From Brachybacterium halotolerans (lineage in GTDB: Bacteria > Actinomycetota > Actinomycetes > Actinomycetales > Dermabacteraceae), in assembly GCF_016623465.1 (NCBI RefSeq), contig NZ_JAEDAJ010000011.1:27650-91649 (forward strand): a stretch of DNA of 64,000 nucleotides, read 5' to 3'. The first letter of the stretch is position 1. Every line of letters begins with the position of its first letter. The translations under genes and the position numbers were made by a program. Below, piece after piece: positions 1-8,102 of the stretch. The notes under the pieces are model-generated. The model did no database searches. It worked only from the letters and a program-made list of their open reading frames with translations, and had not been told where the DNA came from.

Positions 1-728
1 CCCGAGAGCGGATGGAGGACGCCGCGCGCCGGGGGACCGCGGGGATCATCGCCGTCACCACTCCCGTCGGCCCCGAGCATGCGCGCTGGAGTCGCGAGCT
101 CGACCTTCCGCTGATCGTCATCGACCCCATCTCGGTGCCGGACGCGGCCGTCGGCGCACCGGTGCCTGACCTGGTGACGATCGCGGCGACGAACTGGGAG
201 GGAGCGGTCTCGGCCGTCCGGCACCTCGCCGCACTCGGGCACCGCCGGATCGCCACCCTGGCCGGCCCGGAGGAGTCGATCCCCGGCAGGCAGCGCCTGC
301 AGGGATACCGCAGCGGGCTCGAGCAGCAGGGCATCGCCTTCGACCCCGCGCTCGTGCGGCACGGCCGCTTCGATGACGAGGACGGAGAGATCGGCGCCGC
401 GCAGCTGCTGGACCTCGAGGACCCGCCCACGGCGATCTTCGCCGCCTCCGACGGCCTCGGCGTCGGCGTGCTGCGCGAGGCGCGCCGACGCGGTCTCGAC
501 GTGCCCGGCGACCTCAGCGTGCTCGGGTTCGACGACACCATCGTGTGCCGCTGGACCTGGCCGCGGCTCACCACGATCCGCCAGCCTCTGTTCGCCATGG
601 GACAGGTCGCCGTCGAGCGCCTGCTCGCGCTCGCCGGGGATCCCGAGCTGTTCGCCCATCCCTTCCAGCTCGAGACGCGCCTCGTGGAGCGGGAGTCGAC
701 GGGGCCGGCGCCGACGCGCGCCGGCTGA
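1..728 (+). CDS. LacI-family transcriptional regulator, 5' end cut by window
   Basis: The reading frame is open from base 3, so the gene starts before the window and the N-terminal helix-turn-helix and hinge are missing. The visible 241 residues are the periplasmic-binding-protein-like effector domain of a LacI/GalR regulator. Signs are the SAVRHLAALGHRRIATLAGP strand-helix, the TAIFAASDGLGVGVLREARRRG segment (quoted in part: AIFAASDGLGVG) and the late LGFDD motif followed by LTTIRQP, all in the family order. It would bind a sugar or sugar derivative. Its target cannot be seen; it runs convergent with the ROK gene. The stop lies inside a 17-bp tandem repeat. Confidence 0.9.
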   Translation, partial: RERMEDAARRGTAGIIAVTTPVGPEHARWSRELDLPLIVIDPISVPDAAVGAPVPDLVTIAATNWEGAVSAVRHLAALGHRRIATLAGPEESIPGRQRLQGYRSGLEQQGIAFDPALVRHGRFDDEDGEIGAAQLLDLEDPPTAIFAASDGLGVGVLREARRRGLDVPGDLSVLGFDDTIVCRWTWPRLTTIRQPLFAMGQVAVERLLALAGDPELFAHPFQLETRLVERESTGPAPTRAG

Positions 729-795
729 CCAGCAGGGGTGTCGGATCAGCAGGGATGTCGGATCAGCCGGGGCGTCGGATCAGGCCGCGCGGGCG
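728..795. repeat. 17-bp tandem repeat at a convergent gene junction
   Basis: Units at 728-744, 745-761 and 762-778 follow the pattern AYCAGCMGGGRYGTCGG, and 779-795 is a decayed fourth unit. The repeat begins in the stop codon of the upstream LacI gene and ends in the stop codon of the ROK gene on the other strand. Read on the minus strand each unit carries a TGA, and because 17 is not a multiple of three the copies place stops in successive frames. Function unknown. Confidence 0.75.
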
Positions 796-1976
796 ATCCA
801 CTGGCCGGGAGCGGCGAAGACGGGTTCGAGCGCCCACCGTGCGGCACCGCGCAGAGCGAGATCGGCCGGGGCGTCCGAGCGCTCGATCGTGATGGGACCG
901 GCCTCGGTCGCGAGCGCGTGCTCGGCGACGGTCTCGCTGATCACGGGCCCGATCTCCTCGCCGATCGGCGCGAGATGGCCGGAGAGGACCACGGTCGAGA
1001 GGTCCAGGACGTTCAGCGCGTTGGCGACGGCGGTGCCGATGGCGCGGCCGATCGTGCCGATCACCTCGCTCCGGCCGTCGGTCCGGCCGGTCCCGCTCGC
1101 GTGGGCGAGCGCGTCGACCAGCTCCTCCAGCGAGGACTCCGGACCGAGCCCGGCCCGCTCGCGCAGAGCATGCGCGGACACGTACGCCTCGAGGCAGCCG
1201 CGTCGCCCGCAGCGGCAGAGCGCCCCGCCCGGCTCGACGACCATGTGCCCGAACTCGCCGGCCCACCCGTGCTCGCCCTCCAGCACGCGCCCGCCCAGCA
1301 CGACCGCCCCGCCCACGCCGGTGTGTCCGCGCAGGTAGACGAAGGACTGGCCGGGCCGCTGATCGAGCTCGGTGAGCACGGAGAGCCGGTTGTCGTTCTG
1401 CGCGAGCACGGTGAGGCCGGCGAGCTCGGGGCGCTCCCGCAGCCGGGCCACGAACGGGACGTCACTCCAGCCGAGCCCGGGCGCGGAGAGCACGGACCCG
1501 TCGGCCGGATCGATCCGACCAGGCAGGGCCGCGCACACCCCGACCACGGGCAGCGGGGCCGGGGCATCGGCGCTCGCCGTCCCGCGCACCGCGGAGACGA
1601 GCCTCCCGCAGGCTTCGATGACCCGGGAGGGAGGGGCGGCCACGGCATCCAGCGTCTCGTCGGCCGCGGCGAGCACCTCTCCGGTGAGGTCGGTGGCCAG
1701 GCAGGAGACGCCGACGGCGGTGACCTCGAGGCCGATCGCGAGCAGGGTGCCGCTCGCGGGGCGCAGCGGGACCATCGGCCGTCCGGTGCCGTGGATCAGA
1801 GGGGCGTCCTCGGCCACGAGCCCCGCGCCGATGAGCTCCTCGACGAGCTTGGAGACCGTGGGCTTGGTGAGCCCCGTGCGGGCGGCGAGACCGGCGCGCG
1901 AGAGCGGCTCGGGCGCTGAGGAGAGGGTGCGCAGGCAGAGGGAGAGGTTGTGCTCCCGCAGATGGGTGGACTGCAC
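780..1976 (-). CDS. xylR: ROK-family transcriptional repressor, probable XylR
   Basis: A 398-residue ROK repressor. Residues about 22-50 form a winged helix-turn-helix (LAARTGLTKPTVSKLVEEL). The ROK body follows, with sugar-site EGEHGWAGEFGH (His244) and the zinc motif CRCGRRGC (Cys254, Cys256, Cys261). It starts at GTG with GAGGAG eight bases upstream. It is divergent from xylA, and the gap holds an inverted repeat closely resembling the Bacillus XylR operator, so D-xylose-responsive repression of xylA is the likely job. The family is certain; the xylose assignment rests on neighbour and operator. Confidence 0.88.
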   Translation of the reverse strand: MQSTHLREHNLSLCLRTLSSAPEPLSRAGLAARTGLTKPTVSKLVEELIGAGLVAEDAPLIHGTGRPMVPLRPASGTLLAIGLEVTAVGVSCLATDLTGEVLAAADETLDAVAAPPSRVIEACGRLVSAVRGTASADAPAPLPVVGVCAALPGRIDPADGSVLSAPGLGWSDVPFVARLRERPELAGLTVLAQNDNRLSVLTELDQRPGQSFVYLRGHTGVGGAVVLGGRVLEGEHGWAGEFGHMVVEPGGALCRCGRRGCLEAYVSAHALRERAGLGPESSLEELVDALAHASGTGRTDGRSEVIGTIGRAIGTAVANALNVLDLSTVVLSGHLAPIGEEIGPVISETVAEHALATEAGPITIERSDAPADLALRGAARWALEPVFAAPGQWIARAA

Positions 1977-2169
1977 GGGGATGCTCCTCTCGTCGCGCGC
2001 CGCGCTGTGCTGTGCCGCGCTGCTCAGCGTCGCTCGTCTCCGCGGTGCTCTGCGTCGCTCGTCGCTGGGTGGCTGCCGTGGATCGTCGTCGGCCCGCTGA
2101 GCGTATCCGCTGGACGGGCAGGACCTCGTCCCGTCCGCCCACTTGTGCCCGTGGGCAACGGCCCGTAGA

Positions 2170-2190
2170 TTAGTTGTTGCATCTTACTAA
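2170..2190. promoter_or_regulatory. Probable XylR operator before xylA
   Basis: TTAGT (2170-2174) and ACTAA (2186-2190) form an inverted repeat; with TTAGTTGTTG on the left half this resembles the known xyl operator TTAGTTTG...CAAACTAA bound by ROK-type XylR. It lies 16 bases before the xylA start and overlaps the ribosome-binding region, a position suited to repression. Confidence 0.7.
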
Positions 2191-2206
2191 ACAGAGGAGA
2201 TCAACG

Positions 2207-3400
2207 ATGACCGCTCCCACCCCCACCCGCGAGGACCGCTTCTCCTTCGGCCTGTGGACCACCGGCTGGACCGCGAAGGACCAGTTCGGCGACCCGACGC
2301 GTCCGCCGCTCGAGCTCACCGCGCACATCCGCCGCCTCGCCGAGATCGGCGCCTGGGGCTTCACCTTCCACGACAACGACGTGGTGCCCTTCGGCGCGAG
2401 TGCCGAGGAGCGCTCGCGGATCATCGCGCAGCTGAAGAAGGTCACGGAGGAGACGGGCCTGGTGATCGAGATGATCACGACCGACACCTTCGCCCACCCG
2501 GTCTTCAAGGACGGCGCCTTCACCAGCAACGACCGCTCGGTGCGCCGGTATGGCCTGCGCAAGGTCCTCACCAACGTCGATCTCGCCGCGGAGCTGGGCG
2601 CGAAGACCTTCGTCATGTGGGGCGGTCGCGAGGGCGCCGAGTACGACGGCTCGAAGGACCTGCTCGCCGCGCATCAGCGCTACGCCGAGGGCATCGACAC
2701 CGTCGCCGGGTACATCAAGGACAAGGGGTACGACCTGCGCGTCGCCCTCGAGCCCAAGCCCAACGAGCCGCGCGGCAACATCTTCCTGCCCACCGTGGGC
2801 CACGCCCTCGCCTTCATCGAGCAGCTCGAGCACCGCGACATCATCGGCATCAACCCCGAGACCGGCCACGAGCAGATGGCGACGCTGAACTACACCCACG
2901 GCCTCGCCCAGGCGCTGTGGGCGGGCAAGCTCTTCCACATCGACCTCAACGGCCAGCACGGCCCGATGTACGACCAGGACCTCGTGTTCGGCCACGGCGA
3001 CCTGATCAGCGCGTTCTTCACCGTGGACCTCCTCGAGAACGGGTTCCCCTCCAAGCCCGGAGCCTTCGACGGCGCCCGCCACTTCGATTACAAGCCCTCG
3101 CGCACCGAGCACGAGAAGGGCCAGTACGACGCGGCGGCCGCGAACATGGAGATGTATCTGATGCTCAAGGAGCGCGCGCTCGCCTTCCGCGCCGATCCGG
3201 AGGTCCAGGAGGCCCTGGCCTACTCGGGCATCGAGGACCTCGGCAGGCCCACCCTGGGCGCGGGAGAGTCCCTCGCGGACCTCCTCGCCGACCGCAGCGC
3301 CTTCGAGGACTTCGACGTCGACGCCGCGGGGGCGCGGAACTTCGGCTTCGTGCGCCTCCAGCAGCTGGCCATGCGGCACCTGCTGGGCTTCGCGGGGTGA
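2207..3400 (+). CDS. xylA: Xylose isomerase
   Basis: A 397-residue xylose isomerase of the short actinobacterial type, which converts D-xylose to D-xylulose in the cytoplasm. Visible active-site elements are FHDND (His55, ring opening), [10 protein letters not shown] (Glu182), NPETGHEQ (Glu218, His221), HIDLNGQ (Asp246) and the late [13 protein letters not shown] segment that carries further metal ligands. The ATG at 2207 is chosen because AGAGGAGA lies eight bases before it; an in-frame start 33 bases upstream would run through the operator. No xylulokinase gene is adjacent. Confidence 0.97.
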   Translation: MTAPTPTREDRFSFGLWTTGWTAKDQFGDPTRPPLELTAHIRRLAEIGAWGFTFHDNDVVPFGASAEERSRIIAQLKKVTEETGLVIEMITTDTFAHPVFKDGAFTSNDRSVRRYGLRKVLTNVDLAAELGAKTFVMWGGREGAEYDGSKDLLAAHQRYAEGIDTVAGYIKDKGYDLRVALEPKPNEPRGNIFLPTVGHALAFIEQLEHRDIIGINPETGHEQMATLNYTHGLAQALWAGKLFHIDLNGQHGPMYDQDLVFGHGDLISAFFTVDLLENGFPSKPGAFDGARHFDYKPSRTEHEKGQYDAAAANMEMYLMLKERALAFRADPEVQEALAYSGIEDLGRPTLGAGESLADLLADRSAFEDFDVDAAGARNFGFVRLQQLAMRHLLGFAG

Positions 3401-3420
3401 GTGGGGCGGCTCGCGGTTCA

Positions 3421-3474
3421 TGGGGTGTCACCGGACTTCTGCGGCCGGGCGAGCTCGGCTGACCCGGGCGGCCG
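3421..3474. repeat. Direct repeat copy 1 (54 bp)
   Basis: Identical to 3572-3625 except for six bases (ACTTCT against CCTAGG at offset 15-20). About 20 bases further upstream are also similar. Copy 1 ends where a poly-G tract begins, whereas copy 2 ends where a perfect hairpin begins. This fits either a true duplication or a local assembly duplication caused by reads failing at the hairpin. Confidence 0.8.
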
Positions 3475-3475
3475 C

Positions 3476-3542
3476 GGGGGGGGGGGGGGGGGGGGGGGGG
3501 GGGGCGGGGGGGGGGGGCGCCCCCCCCCCCCCCGGGGGGGGG
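3476..3542. other. Poly-G / poly-C / poly-G tract, probable sequencing artefact
   Basis: Long G runs, one C run and a final G run with almost no other bases. It lies between two copies of a 54-bp repeat and just at the position where copy 2 meets a 24-bp hairpin stem. Such tracts are expected when two-colour chemistry reads stall on a strong hairpin. The true sequence here should be treated as unknown. Confidence 0.7.
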
Positions 3543-3571
3543 CCGGGTGGAGGGGGGCGGCACGGGGTTCG

Positions 3572-3625
3572 TGGGGTGTCACCGGCCTAGGGCGGCCGGG
3601 CGAGCTCGGCTGACCCGGGCGGCCG
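3572..3625. repeat. Direct repeat copy 2 (54 bp)
   Basis: Second copy of the repeat described at 3421-3474. It runs straight into the hairpin that starts at 3625. Confidence 0.8.
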
Positions 3626-3683
3626 ATGTCGCTGGGTGAGGTCTCGACGCGTAGATGGGGTCGAGACCTCACCCAGCGACATC
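3625..3683. repeat. Perfect 24-bp inverted repeat between convergent genes
   Basis: Arms at 3625-3648 (GATGTCGCTGGGTGAGG...) and 3660-3683 are exact reverse complements; the loop is 11 bases. It sits between the xylA stop and the stop of the phosphohydrolase on the other strand, so a bidirectional terminator is plausible. There is no T-tract on either side. The stem is longer than ordinary intrinsic terminators. Confidence 0.9.
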
Positions 3684-3723
3684 GAAGGGCGAACCCGAGG
3701 CGGTGCGGTCCCCCCGGCACCTG

Positions 3724-4590
3724 CTACGGCAGCACGACGTGCGCCTGCACCGGCAGGTGGTCGCTCGGGGACACCCCGCCGGGCCGGCGGGCGTCGATCG
3801 TCGCGTCGATCACGCGCACGCCCTCGCTGAGCAGGATCCAGTCGATGCGGAAGTCGGACTCCTCGACCTCGCCGAAGAACGGGAAGGTCGACAGCTGCGG
3901 GCTCAGGCGCTGCTCGGCCGCGACCCACGAGTCCTGCAGCCCGCCCCGCTCGACGAGGATCTCGTAGGCGGGGGAGTCGCCGGCGACGGAGTTGAAGTCA
4001 CCCGTGGTGATCGTCGGCAGACCCCACAGCGCGAACTGGCGCAGACGGTCGGCGATCAGCTGCGCGCCCTTGGCCTTCGCCTGCGTGATGACGTGGTCCA
4101 GGTGCGTGTTGAGGTGCACGAGCTCGCGCCCGCTCTCGCGATCGCGCAGACGCGCCCAGGTGGCACCGCGCGGACCCGTGTTCCCCCAGGTCGTCGAGCC
4201 GATCACGCGCGGAGTGTCCGAGAGCCAGAACTGGTCCCAGGCCACCAGCTCGAAGCGCTCGGTGCTGAAGAGGATCGGGTTGATGAGGCCCTGGCTGCCG
4301 CCCTTGACACCCATCGTGCCGACGGCCCGGTACGCCGGACCGAGCCCTTCCTCGATCGGACCGAAGGTGTGCGTCTGCATCTCCTGCAGGCCCAGCAGGT
4401 CCGGCGTCACCGCGGTCATGAGGTCGCGGATCGCGGGGGCGCGGTGCGCCCAGTGGGCGGGCTCGTCGGGCGTGGTGGAGTCCGTCTGGAAGAGCGCGTT
4501 GAAGCTCATGACGTGCACGGGGCGGGAGGCGTCGTGCTGCGCGGCGGGGTCTTCGTGTCGCTCGGCGGGGGTGTCCCGATGGGGAGTCAT
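3724..4590 (-). CDS. Endonuclease/exonuclease/phosphatase-family hydrolase
   Basis: A 288-residue member of the EEP (DNase I-like) fold. The family landmarks occur in order: LLGLQEMQ with the metal-binding Glu, LNTHLDH, TTGDFNS with the catalytic Asp and Asn, and a final SDHLPV His. No signal peptide is visible, so it is probably cytosolic. EEP proteins cleave phosphodiesters or phosphomonoesters in nucleic acids, lipids or sugars; the substrate here is unknown. The ATG at 4590 has AGGAAGG eight bases upstream; an ATG at 4614 is the alternative. It follows the ATP-grasp gene by about 60 bases and may share its transcript. Confidence 0.88.
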   Translation of the reverse strand: MTPHRDTPAERHEDPAAQHDASRPVHVMSFNALFQTDSTTPDEPAHWAHRAPAIRDLMTAVTPDLLGLQEMQTHTFGPIEEGLGPAYRAVGTMGVKGGSQGLINPILFSTERFELVAWDQFWLSDTPRVIGSTTWGNTGPRGATWARLRDRESGRELVHLNTHLDHVITQAKAKGAQLIADRLRQFALWGLPTITTGDFNSVAGDSPAYEILVERGGLQDSWVAAEQRLSPQLSTFPFFGEVEESDFRIDWILLSEGVRVIDATIDARRPGGVSPSDHLPVQAHVVLP

Positions 4591-4649
4591 CTGCGGGATC
4601 CTTCCTGGTGGCATAGAAGGCCTGGGTTCCGCGCCGACCCGGCGGCGGC

Positions 4650-5546
4650 TCAGTCCCCCTGGGGGAGTCGCGCGAGGATCGCCTCGGCCAACACCTCGAC
4701 GACCTCGGGTGCGCGGTGCAGGTTGAAGGTCGGCTCGAACAGCTCGGCCTCGAGCAGCACGAGCCCGTGGTGCGCGGAGTCCACGGTATCGATCCGCGCG
4801 TACAGCGGCATCTGCTGGTCCGTCGCCCGGACCACCGCGGAGAGCACCCGCTCGGCGAAGGCGCGCTCCTCCTCCGTGGTCTCGACGACCACGGGGTTCT
4901 CCTCGTAGACGCCGCCGATGAGGCCGCCGCCGCGGGCGAGCAGGGCGCCCTTGGCGATCGCGTGGGTGAAGCGGCCGTCGATGAGGTAGAGCGCCTTTTC
5001 CGCGCCAGCCGAGAGCTCGGGCACCTCGGGCTGCAGCATGACAGTGCCCTCCTCGGCGAGGATCTCCAGGCCCAGCGCCTGCGCGGAGGGATCCCCGGCG
5101 CTGAACAGGCCGGTCAGGCGGGATCCGGCGCCGACGGCCGGCTTGAGGACGACATGCTCGGTGCCGCGCGCCACGAGCGCCGTGGCGAGCTCCGCCCCGT
5201 CCTCGAGATAGTCGGTGGGGACGACGGCGACGCCCTCCCGCTCGAGGTCGGCAAGGTAGCGCTTGTCCATGTTCCAGCGCACCAGGGCGGGGTCGTTCAG
5301 CACGCGCGAGGCCGTGCCCGCGCGCTCCAGCCAGGCGTCGAACGCGCGGGGCTGGGTCGCGTAGTCCCACGGGCTGCGCAGCACGAGCAGGTCCCATGCT
5401 CCCCAGTCCAGGTCCTCGTGCCAGTCGAGGCGTGCGGAGCGATGCCCGCGCGCCTCGAGCGCCGCCACCAGGGGCGCGGAATCGTTGTCGTAGTCGAGAT
5501 CGCTGTAGAAGCTCGGGCTGGTGCCGATGATGCCGATGGAAGCCAC
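4650..5546 (-). CDS. ATP-grasp domain protein
   Basis: A 298-residue protein related to the ATP-grasp ligases of the glutathione synthetase/DcsG kind. It opens with IGIIGTSPSFYSDLDYDND, has NDPALVRWNMDKRYLADLE as the start of the central domain, HVVLKPAVGAGSR as the ATP-gripping strand with its Lys, and a late LYARIDTVDS...LLEAELFEP metal-site region. Such enzymes join an acyl phosphate to an amine or thiol. The product is unknown. The GTG at 5546 is chosen because TACGCT (5553-5558, complement) ends six bases before it, the pattern of a leaderless transcript; frame upstream of it lacks family similarity. Confidence 0.85.
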   Translation of the reverse strand: MASIGIIGTSPSFYSDLDYDNDSAPLVAALEARGHRSARLDWHEDLDWGAWDLLVLRSPWDYATQPRAFDAWLERAGTASRVLNDPALVRWNMDKRYLADLEREGVAVVPTDYLEDGAELATALVARGTEHVVLKPAVGAGSRLTGLFSAGDPSAQALGLEILAEEGTVMLQPEVPELSAGAEKALYLIDGRFTHAIAKGALLARGGGLIGGVYEENPVVVETTEEERAFAERVLSAVVRATDQQMPLYARIDTVDSAHHGLVLLEAELFEPTFNLHRAPEVVEVLAEAILARLPQGD

Positions 5547-5680
5547 GTGACCAGCGTAGGGGCGGCGCCGGGACCGTGCGGGCCCGTCCGCGACGGCGCG
5601 GGGCGGGTCGGGGCGCGCCGGACCGCCACACCTCGCCCCGTCGGTCAACGAAAGCGCGGTCCACCGCCCCGCCGGACCGT

Positions 5681-5734
5681 GAGAAGTACGAAACGGTTGC
5701 CAAGACCGCTCTTGGCAACCGTTTCGTACTTCTC
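5681..5734. repeat. Perfect 24-bp inverted repeat, hairpin family A
   Basis: Arms at 5681-5704 and 5711-5734 are exact reverse complements with a 6-base loop. The arm starts GAGAAGTACGAAACGGTTGC. Nearly the same arm recurs at 29758-29817 and, as a single arm, at 63911-63931. It lies downstream of the GH127 stop on the minus strand and upstream of the ATP-grasp promoter, so it could end GH127 transcription. No T-tract follows. Confidence 0.92.
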
Positions 5735-5821
5735 GCCGCGCACGGGCTGGGCGTGGGGCGCCATGAGGGGGGGAGGGCGGCTATCGGTCGGTGCTCGTGG
5801 GGTGCGGCGCGCTCCGTGACC

Positions 5822-7810
5822 TCACGATCGCTCCCTCAGCGGCATCCACACGCACATCGGCCCGATCTCCCGGTTCGCCCACGCGTAGTAGGGGATCGCT
5901 CGCCAGGTGTGCGGGGTCGGATCGGAGGTCGCCCCCGACCAGGCGCGATACGGCCACGCGTCCGTCACCGCGGGCACGTTGTCCTCGCCGCTCACGGTGG
6001 GCGGCGGGGGATAGGCCCAGCCCGTCACGTCGAGCGCGACCACCCCGTCGAGGGCGTCGATCGGCTGCTCGCGCACGGGCGCGGAGGGGTCGACGAGCGC
6101 GTCGTCGACGGTGCGCTCGCCCTCCTGGTCCGCCTGCTCGAGCGCGTAGACGAGCGGGCCGCGCTCCAGGGCGACCGCGCCTCGCGAGGCGTCCACCCGG
6201 TGCGGCGCGGCGACGAAGCGGGCGCTCATCGGCAGCTCCAGCACCAGCTCCTCACCGGTGGCGAAGACGCGCCGCACGGTATGGGCACCGGGGGAGAGCG
6301 GCGTCGAGGCGTCCCGGTCATCGGCCCCCGACGGGTCCTCGAGCCGCGCCCCGTCGGCCCATGCCGGCACGCGCAGCGTCAGCTCGACCTCGCTGCTCGG
6401 CGCCGCGAGGACACGGATCCGCACCGTGCCGTCGTGCGGGTAGTCGGTCGCGACCTCGATCGCGAAGTCCTCACCGTCCACCTGTGTGCCGTACCGGCCG
6501 CTCGCATACAGGTGCAGCTGCAGCCCGGACTCGTCGGACGTCGCGACGTACTGGTCGAGGCTCGCCAGGGTGCGCATGACGTTCGGCGGGCAGCAGGCGC
6601 AGTCGAACCAGCCGCGCCGCCCGTGCGCGATCGAGCGGCCCTCGTCGGCGATCGCGCCCTCGCGCAGCTGCAGCGAGTTCACGTAGAAGAACTCGGTTCC
6701 CGCGAGGGAGACGCCGGGCAGGACGGCGTTGTGCAGCAGGCGGTCGATCGCATCGGCGAAGGACTCGTCGCCCGTGGCGAGCAGCAGCCGCCAGGCCCAT
6801 TGGACCGCCGCGATGCCCGCGCAGGTCTCCGCGTACCCGCGGTCGGTGCCCAGCTCGAAGGGGTCGCCGAAGGCCTCCCAGTCCCAGCGCGATCCCATCC
6901 CGCCGGTCACGTAGGTCTTGGTGGCGAGCGTTGTCGCGAACAGGCGCTGCTCGTGGGCGAGGAGCTCGGCGTCGTCGTCCTCGATCGCGAGGTCCGTCGC
7001 CCCGGCGGCGAGATAGAGCGCGCGCACCGCGTGCCCCTCGACCGTCGTCGCCTCCCGCACCGGCACACGGTCCGAGAAGTAGCCCGGGCCCGGATCCTTC
7101 GAGGTCGTGGCGTGCCCGCGACGCTCGAGGAAGGTGCGCGCGAGGTCCAGGGCGTCGGCTCGGCCGGTCTCGCGATGCAGCTCGACCAGGGCCATCTCGA
7201 TCTCGGGATGACCCGGGACGCCGACGTTCCCGCCGGGGCCGAACACCCGGATGAGGTGGTCCAGGATCCGCAGCGCCACCTGCAGCAGCGCGTCATCGCC
7301 GGCGCTCCGGGACTGGGCGACGGCGGCCTGCATGAGGTGGCCGTAGCAGTACAGCTCGTGGTTCCAGGCGAGGTTCGTATACCGCTCCTCGCGGGAGTGG
7401 CGCAGCTGGTGGACGCTGTTCAGGTACCCGTCCTCCTGCTGCGCCGCGGCGACGGTCGCGGTGACGTCCTCCATGAGGCGCCGCAGCTCGGCGTCGTCCT
7501 CGCGCCCCAGCTCGAAGGCCACGGCCTCGAGCCACTTAAAGACGTCCGAGTCCTGGAAGATCATGCCGCGGGCCTCGCCCTCGGCGGTCCCGGCGGCGAT
7601 CCGGAAGTTCTGCAGCGTGCCGGAGGCCTCGAGCTGCTCGTGCCCCGCGCGCAGGGCGTCGCGCCGGTTGCGCTCCTGACGCAGGCCCCAGAACCCGCCA
7701 TCGATGCGGGCGGCGCCCGGGGCGAGGGGGTGCAGACGGACGCGGGCCGACGGGGTGGGGCGCACGGGAGCGGCGAGGGCGGGACCAGCGGATGTGGGCG
7801 GCTGCGGCAT
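5822..7810 (-). CDS. GH127 beta-L-arabinofuranosidase
   Basis: A 662-residue glycoside hydrolase of family 127 (formerly DUF1680). In the characterised enzyme HypBA1, a zinc-bound cysteine is the nucleophile and Glu, Cys and two further Cys hold the site. The same pieces are visible here as AETC (Glu328, Cys330) and CACCPPN (Cys406, Cys407), with GYAETCAG and FFYVNSLQ as family segments. No signal peptide is seen, so it should act on imported beta-L-arabinofuranosyl oligosaccharides in the cytosol. The ATG at 7810 has GAAGGAG upstream. The gene is divergent from a dehydrogenase operon and both promoters carry LacI-type operators. Confidence 0.95.
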   Translation of the reverse strand: MPQPPTSAGPALAAPVRPTPSARVRLHPLAPGAARIDGGFWGLRQERNRRDALRAGHEQLEASGTLQNFRIAAGTAEGEARGMIFQDSDVFKWLEAVAFELGREDDAELRRLMEDVTATVAAAQQEDGYLNSVHQLRHSREERYTNLAWNHELYCYGHLMQAAVAQSRSAGDDALLQVALRILDHLIRVFGPGGNVGVPGHPEIEMALVELHRETGRADALDLARTFLERRGHATTSKDPGPGYFSDRVPVREATTVEGHAVRALYLAAGATDLAIEDDDAELLAHEQRLFATTLATKTYVTGGMGSRWDWEAFGDPFELGTDRGYAETCAGIAAVQWAWRLLLATGDESFADAIDRLLHNAVLPGVSLAGTEFFYVNSLQLREGAIADEGRSIAHGRRGWFDCACCPPNVMRTLASLDQYVATSDESGLQLHLYASGRYGTQVDGEDFAIEVATDYPHDGTVRIRVLAAPSSEVELTLRVPAWADGARLEDPSGADDRDASTPLSPGAHTVRRVFATGEELVLELPMSARFVAAPHRVDASRGAVALERGPLVYALEQADQEGERTVDDALVDPSAPVREQPIDALDGVVALDVTGWAYPPPPTVSGEDNVPAVTDAWPYRAWSGATSDPTPHTWRAIPYYAWANREIGPMCVWMPLRERS

Positions 7811-7834
7811 GCGTGCTCTCCTTCGAGCGGGGCG

Positions 7835-7848
7835 GGAAAACGGTTGCC
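7835..7848. promoter_or_regulatory. LacI-type operator before GH127
   Basis: GGAAAACGGTTGCC has the central CG and flanking AA/TT of LacI-family operators and matches the site at 8008-8021 at 12 of 14 positions. It lies 25 bases upstream of the GH127 start codon. Confidence 0.6.
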
Positions 7849-8001
7849 GTCCGTCACGGTACGAGGAACGTGCGCTCTCGTCACGGTGCGGTCGCAGAGC
7901 GGAGAGTGGGGCTGCGGCGCACCGAGGACTGTCGGCCGACGCCCACCCGGTGCCGCCCGCAGCACCCTCATCCTCGACACCCCGCCCAGCCCATGGTCTA
8001 C

Positions 8002-8027
8002 GATGCGGGAAAGCGGTTACCCGCATC
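8002..8027. promoter_or_regulatory. LacI-type operator before the dehydrogenase operon
   Basis: The core GGAAAGCGGTTACC (8008-8021) is flanked by perfect 8-base arms GATGCGGG (8002-8009) and CCCGCATC (8020-8027), giving a 26-base dyad. With the site at 7835 it suggests one LacI regulator controls both divergent units. The regulator is not obvious; the window contains several candidates. Confidence 0.65.
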
Positions 8028-8102
8028 GCGCTCGCGATGCCTCGACGGTCGCCGCCCCGACGCACCCGACCCGGCACCGCCGCCGGACACCAGGAGACCT
8101 CC

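Noticed and set aside
728..795. CRISPR array at the 17-bp tandem repeat
   Set aside because: Units are contiguous with no spacers and no cas genes are near.
2027..2063. Direct repeat GCGTCGCTCGTC in the xylR-xylA gap as an operator
   Set aside because: Two 12-base copies exist 25 bases apart but without dyad symmetry; the XylR-like site nearer xylA is the better operator.
3626..3967. Short reading frames across the hairpin after xylA
   Set aside because: They read through a palindrome and through the antisense of the phosphohydrolase and show no protein-like composition.
5681..5734. Ordinary intrinsic terminator
   Set aside because: A terminator role remains possible, but there is no T-tract and the arm recurs at distant loci, so it is reported as a repeat family instead.
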